Source: Tenericutes bacterium MZ-XQ
GTDB lineage: Bacteria > Bacillota_I > Bacilli_A > Acholeplasmatales > Acholeplasmataceae
Direction of reading: 5' to 3'
DNA length: 64,000 nt
Assembly (NCBI GenBank): GCA_002838205.1
Contig: CP017950.1
Location: forward strand, 434,001 to 498,000
The notes beneath the pieces are model-generated. The model saw nothing but the letters and a program-made list of their open reading frames with translations, had not been told where the DNA came from and did no database searches. Positions 27,469 to 37,148 of the stretch are shown piece after piece (the first letter of the stretch is position 1; every line of letters begins with the position of its first letter). The position numbers and the translations under genes were made by a program.

Positions 27469-28770
27469 TTATTTTAATCGAAATCTAAACCTGTAAAATA
27501 TTTTAGAAATCCCCAAAACTATGAATTGAATTGTTATTGAAAACAAATATAAAACAGATAAACCAAAATCAAAAATCAAAATCCTATATAATACAAAATC
27601 AAAAATAGTAGTTTCTTTTCTAGTTATATGAACATATGCTATTTTGTATACGAGTCCTATCATGAAACCACCAAATATAATACCCAATACTCCAAAATTT
27701 GCAAATAGTATCCCCTGTGTTGTGAATGGAGTTGAAATCTTAATAACTAAACTTTGAAAGCTTTGATTTGGTGTCACAAATATTCCATTCATCAAGTTGG
27801 TTAAATATACACCTTCATCAATCGGGGGTTTAGCAGTCCAGATGCTAGATGGTACAAATGAATATGGGAAATTAATATAACTCTTACCTAGCCATAAACC
27901 ATTATCTGTAAAATAATTATATGTGAAAATGTCTCTCCCTACCATGGATAGTCTTGCAATGATGTCGGTAATACTTTGAGTGATATTAATATTTGAATTA
28001 ACAAAACTAAAATTACTAAAATTACTTAATCTTACATAAGGTAAAACAACAATAGTGGTGAAGACGAGGAAAAACAATGAAATATATTTGAATTTAAATA
28101 AGTTCTTAACCTTAATTTTTTTATTGAAATAATTAATTGAAAAAAGTATTAAAATAGCTATTGTTATTGTTGTGCTTCTTCTAGAATATATTAAATCCAA
28201 AAACAAATATATCGAAATCATATTTATAGCTATGAAGATATTTAGTTTTGAACCAGTCTTTGAAACTTTATATATGATGAATATAATTGATATGTATACG
28301 AAATATTTCAACATTTCTAAATAACCTGATCCTGAAGAAAGATTTACATATGCTAACGCTGGATTATTAATAACATAACTAATTCCACCACTTTTAACGA
28401 TTGTATAAATTTTCCCGCTTAATCCAATAAAATATAGGAGTAGTATATAGCCTAAACTAATATTGATGTTTTTCTCTCTCGCAACATAAATTGGTTTTTT
28501 TGATGATTTTTTATTTGAAGGAAAGCTTGTGTATCCTAGAAAAACAAAAATAACGAATACAAGTTGAAAAATTATCAATAATAATAATGTCTCATTGTTA
28601 ATTTCTTGGCCATATTCAAGACTAGAGAAAAATATACCTGGCACATAAAATATAAATTGATAGAATGCGAATACGCTTAAAGGAGAAAATACATCCTTGT
28701 TCTTTTTATAGTTTACTATAAATATTAGCATTAAAATAATTCCAAGAATTACACCATATAAGTATCTCAT
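27469..28770 (-). CDS. wzy: Oligosaccharide repeat-unit polymerase, Wzy-like
   Basis: Very hydrophobic protein of about 433-440 residues with 10 or more predicted membrane segments and a long external loop near residues 270-345 (VGRDIFTYNYF, PSSIWTAKPPIDEGVYLTNL), the layout of O-antigen/capsule polymerases. ATG at 28770 (MRYLYGVILG) is the likelier start because upstream codons lack a ribosome site. Wzy proteins have little sequence conservation, so the call rests on topology and on the Wzx gene in the same operon. A 175-bp non-coding gap follows before the next gene. Confidence 0.75.
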   Translation of the reverse strand: MRYLYGVILGIILMLIFIVNYKKNKDVFSPLSVFAFYQFIFYVPGIFFSSLEYGQEINNETLLLLIIFQLVFVIFVFLGYTSFPSNKKSSKKPIYVAREKNINISLGYILLLYFIGLSGKIYTIVKSGGISYVINNPALAYVNLSSGSGYLEMLKYFVYISIIFIIYKVSKTGSKLNIFIAINMISIYLFLDLIYSRRSTTITIAILILFSINYFNKKIKVKNLFKFKYISLFFLVFTTIVVLPYVRLSNFSNFSFVNSNINITQSITDIIARLSMVGRDIFTYNYFTDNGLWLGKSYINFPYSFVPSSIWTAKPPIDEGVYLTNLMNGIFVTPNQSFQSLVIKISTPFTTQGILFANFGVLGIIFGGFMIGLVYKIAYVHITRKETTIFDFVLYRILIFDFGLSVLYLFSITIQFIVLGISKIFYRFRFRLK

Positions 28771-28792
28771 ATTAACTCCTAATAAAAGCATA

Positions 28793-30022
28793 TCATTTTA
28801 AAATCAATGATTTATACAAATCTATATAAGCTTCTGTCATTGTTTTCAAAGAATTTTTTGACTTTGTAATTTCAATGATTTGATCAGAATCTAGTAAAGA
28901 ACTTTTTTTGTTTAATACTTCTAATACTGCATCATTTAAAGCTGACTGATCTCCTGCAGGAACTACTAGTCCTAATCCATTTTCTACTTGCTTAGGTATT
29001 CCTCCCACATCGAAACCTACAACTGGCGTGCCACATGCAAAAGATTCTAGCACTACTGTTGCATAGTTTTCTGCTAAAGATGGAATTACAAAAACATCCG
29101 ATATTGAATAATAATCTGCTAACTCATCCTGATTTTTTGTGAAAGGTACAATTCTTATATTTTCTCTTTGCTTAATTAAAGGATCCACCTTATCTTTCCA
29201 TCCAATCAGTATAATTTTAATATTAGAAAATTCTGACAAATCTTTAGCTAATTGTATAAGATAGCTAACTCCTTTTCTATACTCAGTTATACCATCAGCA
29301 ATTCCTAAGATAATCTTATCTTTAAACGTGTATCCATATTTTTCTCTAGTAATAGAGTTTTCTCTTTTGTAAAAAACTCCTTCAGTATCAATACCATTAT
29401 GAATAGTGATGCATTTATATTTACCTAAAAAAGATTTTTCTGCTAAACTGGTCATCCATTCTGAAGGGGAAACAATAGTCATTTTGTTAATTTTAGTGAA
29501 AGCTTTCTTCTTATCTATATACATTTTTCTAGTAAAATCTACACCTAATGATTTGGGGTATTCTTTTATTAGCGGGCACTTCTCACATTGAGTTTTCCAT
29601 TTTTCGCATGTATATGGGTAAGCACATTTCCCTGTAAATGCAAATGTGTCATGAAATGTCCACACAATCGGAATATCTTTTTTAGATAAAAATTTAAATA
29701 GCTTAATATAATTAAGATAGTATCCATGAACACCATGCAAATGAATAATATCAGGATTAATTTTATTTATCATTTTTTTTGCTTTATTTGTTGAAAAAAA
29801 ATTTGTATAGCCATTAAGACCAAAGATTCTTGATATAAAAGCATCTAATTTTACTTCAATCTCACTTGCAATTTTTATTACATAATTATCATTTGAAACA
29901 TAGTCTCTTCCATACATAACGAATGACTCAATACTTTGTTGTTTTAACTCGTTATGCAGATTATAAACAATTTTTCCAGCTCCACCAATCTTATATTTAA
30001 TGTTAATTTGTAATATTTTCAT
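28793..30022 (-). CDS. Glycosyltransferase family 4
   Basis: GT-B fold transferase of about 409 residues. The start at 30022 (MKILQINIKYKIGGAGKIVY) has GAGG nine bases upstream. The N-terminal GGAGKIVYNL loop, a Cys-rich insert (CAYPYTCEKWKTQCEKCP) and the C-terminal donor-site motif PSLAENYATVVLESFACGTPVVGFDVGG are typical for GT4 enzymes such as WcaL/WbdB-like transferases. The gene overlaps the upstream epimerase by 20 bp. Donor unknown. Confidence 0.87.
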   Translation of the reverse strand: MKILQINIKYKIGGAGKIVYNLHNELKQQSIESFVMYGRDYVSNDNYVIKIASEIEVKLDAFISRIFGLNGYTNFFSTNKAKKMINKINPDIIHLHGVHGYYLNYIKLFKFLSKKDIPIVWTFHDTFAFTGKCAYPYTCEKWKTQCEKCPLIKEYPKSLGVDFTRKMYIDKKKAFTKINKMTIVSPSEWMTSLAEKSFLGKYKCITIHNGIDTEGVFYKRENSITREKYGYTFKDKIILGIADGITEYRKGVSYLIQLAKDLSEFSNIKIILIGWKDKVDPLIKQRENIRIVPFTKNQDELADYYSISDVFVIPSLAENYATVVLESFACGTPVVGFDVGGIPKQVENGLGLVVPAGDQSALNDAVLEVLNKKSSLLDSDQIIEITKSKNSLKTMTEAYIDLYKSLILK

Positions 30023-30860
30023 TTTTCCAAACCTCATATTTCATTAAGATTTCTTCTAACCTCGAATTGTTTCCCCAAATTGTGCTTGAATCATAATTGC
30101 GATCTGGGTATGCTCCGTATTGTAGAGATATATCTAGACCATTTTTTCTTATGAATTCTTCAATTACGGTTCCAATTTTCGTTGGTTTTCCAGAAGAAAT
30201 GTTTATTATTTCGCTAATATTGTTCTGAATTGAGCATGCTACTACTGCATAACAAAACTTATCATATTCAAGAAAATCATATTTTTTTGAACCGTCAGTA
30301 AAAGGGAAAGTCTTTTTACCTTCTAAATTAGCTCTTATAATCTTTGAAAATATGGATTCACCTACAGGAGAATTTCCAATGATATAAAAGCCTCTTAGCC
30401 ACTTAATCTTTACATCGTGTTCTTTTGATTTTATAAACACCGCTTGCCTAAGTGCATTTTTTGAAATACCATAGAGATTCGAGGGATTACAGCAAGTAAA
30501 TTCATTTATTTCACCTTCATGAAAACCTATTTCATGCATGGTACCCAAAATATTTATGTTTTTAATACCACTGGACATTAATTTTTCTATAAAACGGAAA
30601 TGTTTTGATATATCATCAATATGATTAATCGAGTTATGAACAAAACCATTTTGCCATGCAAGATGAATCAAAACATCAGGCTTATTAAAAGTAATATATG
30701 GATCATCAATTTCAAATATATTTGATGAAATCTTGTGTGCTCTACAATCAATACCATCTAATACAAAATCAGTAGCAATTACTTCATTGCCTTCATCTAT
30801 AGCTTTTTTTACAATTCCTCTACCTAAAAATCCATTTGCTCCTGTTATTAAAACTTTCAT
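30003..30860 (-). CDS. NAD-dependent epimerase/dehydratase-family sugar reductase
   Basis: Short-chain dehydrogenase-fold protein of 285 residues with the nucleotide motif TGANGFLGRG and an active-site YGISKNAL (YxxxK). It directly follows rmlB (4-bp overlap). It may act like RmlD, reducing the RmlC product, or produce another dTDP-6-deoxyhexose such as a talose or fucose form. It is not a clear RmlD by sequence; the sugar made remains open. Confidence 0.75.
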   Translation of the reverse strand: MKVLITGANGFLGRGIVKKAIDEGNEVIATDFVLDGIDCRAHKISSNIFEIDDPYITFNKPDVLIHLAWQNGFVHNSINHIDDISKHFRFIEKLMSSGIKNINILGTMHEIGFHEGEINEFTCCNPSNLYGISKNALRQAVFIKSKEHDVKIKWLRGFYIIGNSPVGESIFSKIIRANLEGKKTFPFTDGSKKYDFLEYDKFCYAVVACSIQNNISEIINISSGKPTKIGTVIEEFIRKNGLDISLQYGAYPDRNYDSSTIWGNNSRLEEILMKYEVWKNENITN

Positions 30861-31897
30861 ACAATCATCTCACTTTGACTAACTTCGGTAATATTAATAT
30901 CGCGATAATCACCATTTAAAATTGGTTTCCACCAATGGGAATTGTTAACATACCATGAAATGGTGTCAATTATACCATCTTCAAATCTTATACTAGGTTC
31001 CCATCCGGTATCTATTTTTACTTTTTTAGGATTAACAGCGTATCTTTTATCGTGGCCTTTTCTATCTTCTACATACTTTATTAAACTAATAGGTTTACCT
31101 AATTTTTCAAGAATAATATTTACTATTTCAATATTTTTCTTTTCATTATTTCCTCCAATATTATATATTTCCCCTATTTTTCCACTAACAATAATATTAT
31201 CAAGAGCCTTGCAATGATCATCAACATGTAACCAATCTCTAATATTTAATCCATCTCCATATACTGGTAATTTTTCATCATTTAATGCTTTCAAAATCAT
31301 TAATGGAATTAACTTTTCAGGAAATTGAAATGGACCATAATTATTTGAACATCTTGATATCGTAATTGGTAAACCAAATGTACGATGATAAGAATATACT
31401 AAAAAATCCGCAGAAGCTTTTGAAACTGAATATGGTGAAGATGGTTTTATTTTAGATTTTTCCGTGAATAACATATTTGGTTTATCTAAAGGCAAATCGC
31501 CGTACACTTCATCTGTACTTACCTGATGGAATCTCTTCACTCCAACCTTTATGCTAGCATCTAATAATACTTCAGTTCCTAAAATATTTGTTTCCAAAAA
31601 TAGTGATGGATTATCAATTGATCTATCCACATGGCTTTCTGCAGCAAAATTTATCACAATATCAGGTTTTTCATAATTGAAAATATCAATCACCATAGCT
31701 CTATTACAAATATTAACTTTATAAAAACGGAAATTTTCATTCTTCATAGCATTATCCAATGTTTTTATATTTCCTGCATAGGTTAAATCATCCAAACAAA
31801 TGATTTTTTTCTTCGGATACTTTTCTAGCATGTAATATATAAAATTCGCACCAATGAAACCAGCTCCTCCAGTGATGCATATTTTTTCGTATTTCAT
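30857..31897 (-). CDS. rfbB: dTDP-glucose 4,6-dehydratase
   Basis: RmlB of 346 residues converting dTDP-glucose to dTDP-4-keto-6-deoxyglucose. It has the Rossmann motif TGGAGFIGANFI, FAAESHVDRSI, STDEVYGDLP with the catalytic Asp-Glu, and YSVSKASADFLV (YxxxK). RNYGPFQFPEKLIP is another family hallmark, seen here as NNYGPFQFPEKLIP. It lies 16 bp downstream of rmlA. Confidence 0.96.
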   Translation of the reverse strand: MKYEKICITGGAGFIGANFIYYMLEKYPKKKIICLDDLTYAGNIKTLDNAMKNENFRFYKVNICNRAMVIDIFNYEKPDIVINFAAESHVDRSIDNPSLFLETNILGTEVLLDASIKVGVKRFHQVSTDEVYGDLPLDKPNMLFTEKSKIKPSSPYSVSKASADFLVYSYHRTFGLPITISRCSNNYGPFQFPEKLIPLMILKALNDEKLPVYGDGLNIRDWLHVDDHCKALDNIIVSGKIGEIYNIGGNNEKKNIEIVNIILEKLGKPISLIKYVEDRKGHDKRYAVNPKKVKIDTGWEPSIRFEDGIIDTISWYVNNSHWWKPILNGDYRDINITEVSQSEMIV

Positions 31898-31913
31898 ATT
31901 CGTATCTCCTTTT

Positions 31914-32804
31914 TTAATATTTTAAATTGCCTTTTGCAACATTACTCAAATGTTCTCCATAAGGAGATTTCCCATAAGTTTTTGAAATTTCTAAAAGTTT
32001 ATCTTTAGAAATCCACCCATTGCGATATGCAATCTCCTCAGGAGCAGAAATCTTAACTCCCTGTCTTTTTTCAAGCATCTGGACAAACAATGATGCCTCC
32101 ATAAGACTGTCCATTGTCCCTGTGTCTAACCATGCATATCCTCTCCCTAGTACTTCTGCTCGAAGCATGTTATTTTGTAAATATACTTCATTCACACTTG
32201 TTATTTCTAATTCTCCTCGATTAGAAGGTTTTATAGATCTTGCAATTTCTATTACTGAATTATCATAAAAGTATAATCCTGTAATACAGTAATTTGATTT
32301 GGGATTTTTTGGTTTTTCCTCGACAGAAAGAACATTAAAATCTGAATCAAATTCCATTATTCCAAACCTTTCAGGATCACTTACATAATATCCGAAAATG
32401 GTTGAAAAACCCTCTTCAAGGTTTTTTCTTGCTTTTTCTAACCTTTTTATAAATCCACTGCCATAAAATATGTTATCACCAAGAATAAGAGCACATGACT
32501 CTTTACCAATAAATTCTTCTCCAATTAAAAATGCTTGTGCAAGTCCGTCTGGTGAGGGTTGAACTTCATATAATATCTGTATTCCGAGTTGACTTCCATC
32601 TCCCAGCAGCTTTTGAAATGAGGTCTTGTCTTCTTTTGTTGTAATAATCAAAATTTCTTTTATTCCAGCTAGCATCAATGTAGAAAGCGGGTAATAGATC
32701 ATTGGTTTATCATAGACAGGTAGTAATTGCTTTGATGTTACTTTAGTTATTGGGTAAAGCCTGCTACCGCTACCTCCTGCAAGTATAATTCCTTTCATTT
32801 TCAC
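31914..32804 (-). CDS. rfbA: Glucose-1-phosphate thymidylyltransferase
   Basis: RmlA of 296 residues, making dTDP-glucose from glucose-1-phosphate and dTTP. The N-terminal [13 protein letters not shown] nucleotide motif, [16 protein letters not shown] and [10 protein letters not shown] are diagnostic, as are the [12 protein letters not shown] and [11 protein letters not shown] segments. It overlaps the acyltransferase gene by 4 bp and is followed by rmlB. Confidence 0.97.
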   Translation of the reverse strand: MKMKGIILAGGSGSRLYPITKVTSKQLLPVYDKPMIYYPLSTLMLAGIKEILIITTKEDKTSFQKLLGDGSQLGIQILYEVQPSPDGLAQAFLIGEEFIGKESCALILGDNIFYGSGFIKRLEKARKNLEEGFSTIFGYYVSDPERFGIMEFDSDFNVLSVEEKPKNPKSNYCITGLYFYDNSVIEIARSIKPSNRGELEITSVNEVYLQNNMLRAEVLGRGYAWLDTGTMDSLMEASLFVQMLEKRQGVKISAPEEIAYRNGWISKDKLLEISKTYGKSPYGEHLSNVAKGNLKY

Positions 32805-33379
32805 TTATTCCTTTCCCATTTTTTTGTAAAAATATTAAATCTCTTCACTACTGTTGCTGGTGAGCCTACAACAATAGTATTTTCTTCTACAATACCCTTT
32901 ACTACTGAATTTGCTCCAATTATTGCCCCAGAATTGACTATAGATCCGGCAAGAATCACAGAATTCTCTCCAATCCACACATTGTTGCCAATAAAGACAT
33001 CTTTTTTTTCTAATATTCTCTTTGAAGGAGCTTCATAGGGCGATGATTGTTGAATACCATTGTATAAACCGTGATTCGTATCACTAATAAATACTTTGGA
33101 AGCGATTAAAACATTATTTCCAATTTCCACATGATTCAACGCAACAATATGAGTATTATCACCAAACTGACAATCAGAACCAATAAATAATGTTTTCTTT
33201 GTCCCATCTAAGTCAAATCTACAATTGTAACCGATTGTAAGCCTTTTCCCTCCATAAATACTTTTTTTTCCTCTTATATAGACGGGTAATCTTACTAGTT
33301 TTATGTCTTTGAAGAATAATTTCGTATGTAACAAAGCTATCAAATTTTTGATTATTTCATATAAGGAATATCTATTCAT
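32801..33379 (-). CDS. Hexapeptide-repeat O-acetyltransferase (LacA/WcaF-like)
   Basis: Left-handed beta-helix transferase of 192 residues. The repeats run from about residue 70 to 170 ([39 protein letters not shown]), with the family's catalytic His in [12 protein letters not shown]. It would O-acetylate a sugar of the repeat unit or precursor with acetyl-CoA. It sits between a glycosyltransferase-like gene and rmlA. Confidence 0.85.
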   Translation of the reverse strand: MNRYSLYEIIKNLIALLHTKLFFKDIKLVRLPVYIRGKKSIYGGKRLTIGYNCRFDLDGTKKTLFIGSDCQFGDNTHIVALNHVEIGNNVLIASKVFISDTNHGLYNGIQQSSPYEAPSKRILEKKDVFIGNNVWIGENSVILAGSIVNSGAIIGANSVVKGIVEENTIVVGSPATVVKRFNIFTKKWERNK

Positions 33380-33380
33380 T

Positions 33381-34412
33381 TTACTCCTCCTTTTCTAGAA
33401 ATATATCTTTTATCCAACAATCTAAAGAATATCTTGCCAGTATTTTTTTTGAAATAATTGAAAGTGGTTTATCGAAAAAATTATTCTGAATTATTATATT
33501 TTCTCTTGGGATAATTTCGATATTATCACCATTATAAAAATCGTAGTTTATAATATCTTCATTGGTGGTAATTATTTTGCATTGCATAGCTATACTTTCA
33601 ATTGTCCTCATAGTAAGACCAGTATTCTTTGGATGTTGCATGTCTAAAATAAATTTCGAATTTTTTAGAATGGTGAATATTTCTTCTGAATCAATTTTTT
33701 TATATTTGAAATCAGTAATTTTCTTATTTCTGAAACTAGATTTTGTAAACTTATAAAACCAAAATATAAACTTACTTTGTAAATATGGGTAATTAAAATA
33801 TTTTAGATTGTAAATTTTTGAGTAGTCAATAAAATAATTTATTATTTTTTGTCTATCTGAATGAATAGTACCTATAAAAGACCAATCATAAGTGTGAGTT
33901 TGTGTTTCAATACCGTTTATGTCTAATATGTATTTGTCCAAATAAAATAACGGTCTAAAATATAGATTATCGTATTTGATTGAGTAAAAATCGTAATCTT
34001 TCCGGTCATATGTAAAAAACTTATCAAAATAGGGAATTATTCTTTCATAACGGCGTTTCTTATAAATTGAATCAGCACAATAAGCAATAAGCACTGCGTT
34101 AGGGAAATGCGCTCTTAACTTTTTCATTATTGAAGGTGTGATCATATCAGGGCCATATATGAATACGTAGTTATAAATATTAAATTTAAGTTTTTTTATT
34201 AATCGCGTGTAATATCTTTTTGTAATAGGAGTATACAAAATTGGAACGACTTTTAATAATGCTCTATTAAAAGCTGATTTTATAGGTCTTTCATCAAACA
34301 TATCTACTTTTGCACCTAGTTCCTCCATTTTCATTTTCATCTTCACATCATACGAAAAAAACTTTACAGAAAAGAACAATATATTATTACCTTTCATACG
34401 AACCACCATCAA
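33381..34412 (-). CDS. Glycosyltransferase-like protein (CgeB-like)
   Basis: Protein of 343 residues (338 if M6 at 34397 is the start). It has GT-B style features: YNYVFIYGPDMITPSIMKKL in the N-terminal domain, TYDRKDYDFY, and a C-terminal MRTIESIAMQCKIITTNEDI that resembles the donor-binding helix of CgeB-type and related bacterial transferases. Basic and Lys/Tyr rich. It probably transfers one sugar of the repeat unit. Confidence in the exact family is moderate. Confidence 0.68.
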   Translation of the reverse strand: MMVVRMKGNNILFFSVKFFSYDVKMKMKMEELGAKVDMFDERPIKSAFNRALLKVVPILYTPITKRYYTRLIKKLKFNIYNYVFIYGPDMITPSIMKKLRAHFPNAVLIAYCADSIYKKRRYERIIPYFDKFFTYDRKDYDFYSIKYDNLYFRPLFYLDKYILDINGIETQTHTYDWSFIGTIHSDRQKIINYFIDYSKIYNLKYFNYPYLQSKFIFWFYKFTKSSFRNKKITDFKYKKIDSEEIFTILKNSKFILDMQHPKNTGLTMRTIESIAMQCKIITTNEDIINYDFYNGDNIEIIPRENIIIQNNFFDKPLSIISKKILARYSLDCWIKDIFLEKEE

Positions 34413-34603
34413 ATCTGATTATTTTCAGAGTTAATATTCTCCTTTCTAATATTAAATAACATATAGAACTTATGAGCTAGATATACTCTACTATAATAAT
34501 TTAATTGTTGTAAAATTCTAACTATCCATATATGTCGATTACTTACATTAATGCTAACTTGATCCGAAATAAGCTGATATTTATTTCCACCAGTGATAAA
34601 CAT
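34409..34603 (-). CDS. Hypothetical 64-residue protein in polysaccharide operon
   Basis: A short frame wedged between the GNAT gene (23-bp overlap) and the glycosyltransferase-like gene (4-bp ATGA overlap), fully in line with an operon. The peptide (HIWIVRILQQLNYYSRVYLA in the middle) is basic, with no motif I know. It may be a real small protein, a translational coupling leader, or the remnant of a longer gene. Confidence 0.35.
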   Translation of the reverse strand: MFITGGNKYQLISDQVSINVSNRHIWIVRILQQLNYYSRVYLAHKFYMLFNIRKENINSENNQI

Positions 34604-35312
34604 CAGTAGTGGATTTTACAAAAAATCCATTTTTCATATAGAAATTAATAGCAAAAATATTAGATATTTGAGTTCCAACATGTATAAATGCTATATTACT
34701 ATCAATGGCAAATCTTTTTAAATAGTCTATTAGATTACTCCCTATTTTTTGATTATGATATCCAGATTTTACAGAAATCAATTCAATCGTTATAGAATCA
34801 TCAATAACATGATAAAGAATAAAACCAAGCACTTCATTCTTTTTTCTAATAATTAAGAATTTTTTATTTTCAATATTAAATGAATTTTTTATCCAATCTA
34901 TGTAAATATTAGATTTCATTCTGTTTTTCAATCTAATATCCATTATGAATCTTGAATCACTAAAATTAATAAAGTCATTCAATTCAATATTCAGCTCTGA
35001 TTCTATTGCATAAGTGAAATCAGAATAGTCGTCGACTCGAAATTGCACAGAATTTTTAAGATTTAAAACAAATGAAATGTTAGTATCATACATAATTGCT
35101 GAGGTTTCTTCACCAATAAACCTTGAATTTAATCTATTTTTAGTGTTGTTTTTTATATATAATAAATCAGCACTATTCCAAATCGATTTTATCTCATTTA
35201 TACTTACAGCATTCAAATCTTGCTTTAGTTGAAGTTCATATGTTTCTAGTCCTAAATTACGACTGTCCCAATCTAATCTTTTATATGTGAAATACTCATT
35301 ATCAATTATCAT
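34581..35312 (-). CDS. GNAT-family amino-sugar N-acetyltransferase (WecD-like)
   Basis: Acetyltransferase of about 243 residues; ATG at 35312 (MIIDNEYFTYKRLDWDSRNL) is preferred over a start that overlaps the preceding gene more deeply. The KRLDWDSRNLG N-terminus recalls WecD/dTDP-fucosamine acetyltransferase, and the C-terminal GNAT core has SGYHNQKIGSNLIDYL and SNIFAINFYMKNGF. With the PglE-like aminotransferase and RmlA/B nearby it probably N-acetylates a 4-amino-6-deoxy sugar. Confidence 0.75.
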   Translation of the reverse strand: MIIDNEYFTYKRLDWDSRNLGLETYELQLKQDLNAVSINEIKSIWNSADLLYIKNNTKNRLNSRFIGEETSAIMYDTNISFVLNLKNSVQFRVDDYSDFTYAIESELNIELNDFINFSDSRFIMDIRLKNRMKSNIYIDWIKNSFNIENKKFLIIRKKNEVLGFILYHVIDDSITIELISVKSGYHNQKIGSNLIDYLKRFAIDSNIAFIHVGTQISNIFAINFYMKNGFFVKSTTDVYHWWK

Positions 35313-35910
35313 CTGAGTCACCATTTTCAACATATACATTGTTCCTTTTTATAATAACCAAAATAGTTTTAAAAATAATTTTTAAATCTAACAGTAAACT
35401 AAGTTGATCCACATAATATATGTCATGTACAATTCTTTTCTTCCAAGGAATCGCATTTCTATAATATGCTTGATTTAATCCAGTAATTCCTGGTCTTACT
35501 TCAAGTTTTCTTATTTCATTGCCTTCATATAGTCGTAAGTGTTCAGGTAAATCAGGTCTTGGTCCAACAAAACTCATATTACCCTTCAAAACATTTAGAA
35601 TTTGTGGAATCTCATCAATACTTGTTTTCCTTATAAATTTACCGATTTTTGTTAATCTTAAATCGCTTTCTGAATTAAATGTGGAACCATCTTCGTTTCT
35701 AATATCAGGAGCATTCATTCTCATACTGCGAAATTTATACATTTTAAATATCTTACCATTCTTTCCTAAACGCGGTGCATTATAAAATATAGAGCCTTTA
35801 TCACTTAAGTATACTAAAGGGGCAATTATAAGCAGCAAAATCAAAAAGAAAGGTATAACTAATAGAGAAATTAAAATGTCAAAAAACCTTTTAAAGAATT
35901 TTTTATACAA
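35302..35910 (-). CDS. Undecaprenyl-phosphate sugar phosphotransferase, PglC-like
   Basis: Initiating enzyme of 202 residues that moves a phospho-sugar onto undecaprenyl phosphate at the membrane. An N-terminal re-entrant/hydrophobic helix (~10-33) is followed by the catalytic core: MYKFRSM, TSIDEIPQILNVLKGNMS with the DE pair and VGPRPDLPEH. RPGITGLNQAYYR follows. It is the short PglC form lacking the extra membrane domain of WbaP. It is followed by the GNAT gene and lies directly after the aminotransferase gene. Confidence 0.92.
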   Translation of the reverse strand: MYKKFFKRFFDILISLLVIPFFLILLLIIAPLVYLSDKGSIFYNAPRLGKNGKIFKMYKFRSMRMNAPDIRNEDGSTFNSESDLRLTKIGKFIRKTSIDEIPQILNVLKGNMSFVGPRPDLPEHLRLYEGNEIRKLEVRPGITGLNQAYYRNAIPWKKRIVHDIYYVDQLSLLLDLKIIFKTILVIIKRNNVYVENGDSDDN

Positions 35911-35911
35911 G

Positions 35912-37129
35912 TTATTCTACCTCCCGATCAAGAATTTGATTAACACATTGTGAAACGTACACAACGTCCTCATTAGATAATAATGTATATAAGGGTAGAG
36001 TTATTTCATTCGAATATTTATTATAGGCATTCGGATAATCTTCAATGTGAAAACCCAAATTTTTATAAGCTGTGAACATAGGTAATGGTTTATAGTGAAC
36101 GTTTGTAGATATACCTTTTTCTGCCAATTCTATAATGACCTTATTTCTTTGTTCTACCGATAGTCCAATTAAATTACACAGTAGTAAGTGTCCAGAACTT
36201 CTAAAATTGCTGTCATAATGTTTGATGACTTGAATTTTATTACGATCCAAAACTTTCTCATATAACTTTATGAGTTCAAATCTACGTTCCAATAATCCAT
36301 CATATCGCTTTAGTTGGACCAGACCAACACCAGCTAAAATGTCAGTCATGTTATTTTTAAAAGCTGGGTAAAGAATATCATACTCCCATGCCCCTTTTTG
36401 CATTTTAGAAAATGCGTCTTTAGATTGTCCATGTAAACTATAAAGCATAAATTCTTTGTAGAGTTCATCATCAGTCATACCAAATAAATGTTGCCAAACA
36501 ACAGCACCACCTTCAGCTGTAGTAAGGTTTTTGACTGCATGAAAAGAAAAGCATGTTATATCCGCAAATAACCCTGATTTCTTACCATTTTTTGTTGCAC
36601 CAAATGAATGAGCAGCATCTGAAAGAACAATGACTCTCCCAACAACTTCTTGTCTTTTATTGCTAGGTTTGAAAAGATGCTTTTTATTTTCAATAGCTTT
36701 ATAAATTCTATCATAATCACAAATAACACCTGCAATATCTACCGGTATTATCGCTTTAGTTTTTTTTGTAATTGCTTTTTCTAATTGATCATAATCCATT
36801 TCAAAGGAGTCAGCTGCAGTGTCTACTAATACTATTTTTGCTCCAACATGATGTATGACTGAGGCTGAAGCAGTATAGGTATAAGCAGATGTAATGACTT
36901 CATCACCAGGTCCAATCCCTAAAATATGAAGAGATAATTCCATTGCTGCAGTTGCCGAGTTTAAACAAACTGCTTTATTAACACCAATATATTCAGCAAT
37001 TTTTTTTTCAAACTCTTTAGTTTTTGGTCCAGTAGTTATCCAACCTGAACGTAATGCATCAACAACTTCATTAATTTCTTCTTCTGTTATATCAGGAGGA
37101 GAAAAAGGTATATTTCTTAGTTCATTCAT
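35912..37129 (-). CDS. PLP-dependent sugar aminotransferase, PglE-like
   Basis: DegT/DnrJ/EryC1/StrS aminotransferase of about 405 residues. ATG at 37129 has AGAGGT nine bases upstream; a further ATG at 37147 has no ribosome site. Motifs: NSATAAMELSL, LSDAAHSFGATKNG and SFHAVKNLTTAEGG with the PLP lysine. The direct link to a PglC-like transferase suggests a UDP- or dTDP-4-amino-4,6-dideoxy sugar as product, the first sugar of the repeat unit. The matching 4,6-dehydratase for a UDP route is not in the window, while RmlA/B supply dTDP-4-keto-6-deoxyglucose. Confidence 0.86.
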   Translation of the reverse strand: MNELRNIPFSPPDITEEEINEVVDALRSGWITTGPKTKEFEKKIAEYIGVNKAVCLNSATAAMELSLHILGIGPGDEVITSAYTYTASASVIHHVGAKIVLVDTAADSFEMDYDQLEKAITKKTKAIIPVDIAGVICDYDRIYKAIENKKHLFKPSNKRQEVVGRVIVLSDAAHSFGATKNGKKSGLFADITCFSFHAVKNLTTAEGGAVVWQHLFGMTDDELYKEFMLYSLHGQSKDAFSKMQKGAWEYDILYPAFKNNMTDILAGVGLVQLKRYDGLLERRFELIKLYEKVLDRNKIQVIKHYDSNFRSSGHLLLCNLIGLSVEQRNKVIIELAEKGISTNVHYKPLPMFTAYKNLGFHIEDYPNAYNKYSNEITLPLYTLLSNEDVVYVSQCVNQILDREVE

Positions 37130-37148
37130 ATTTAAGTGACCTCTCATT

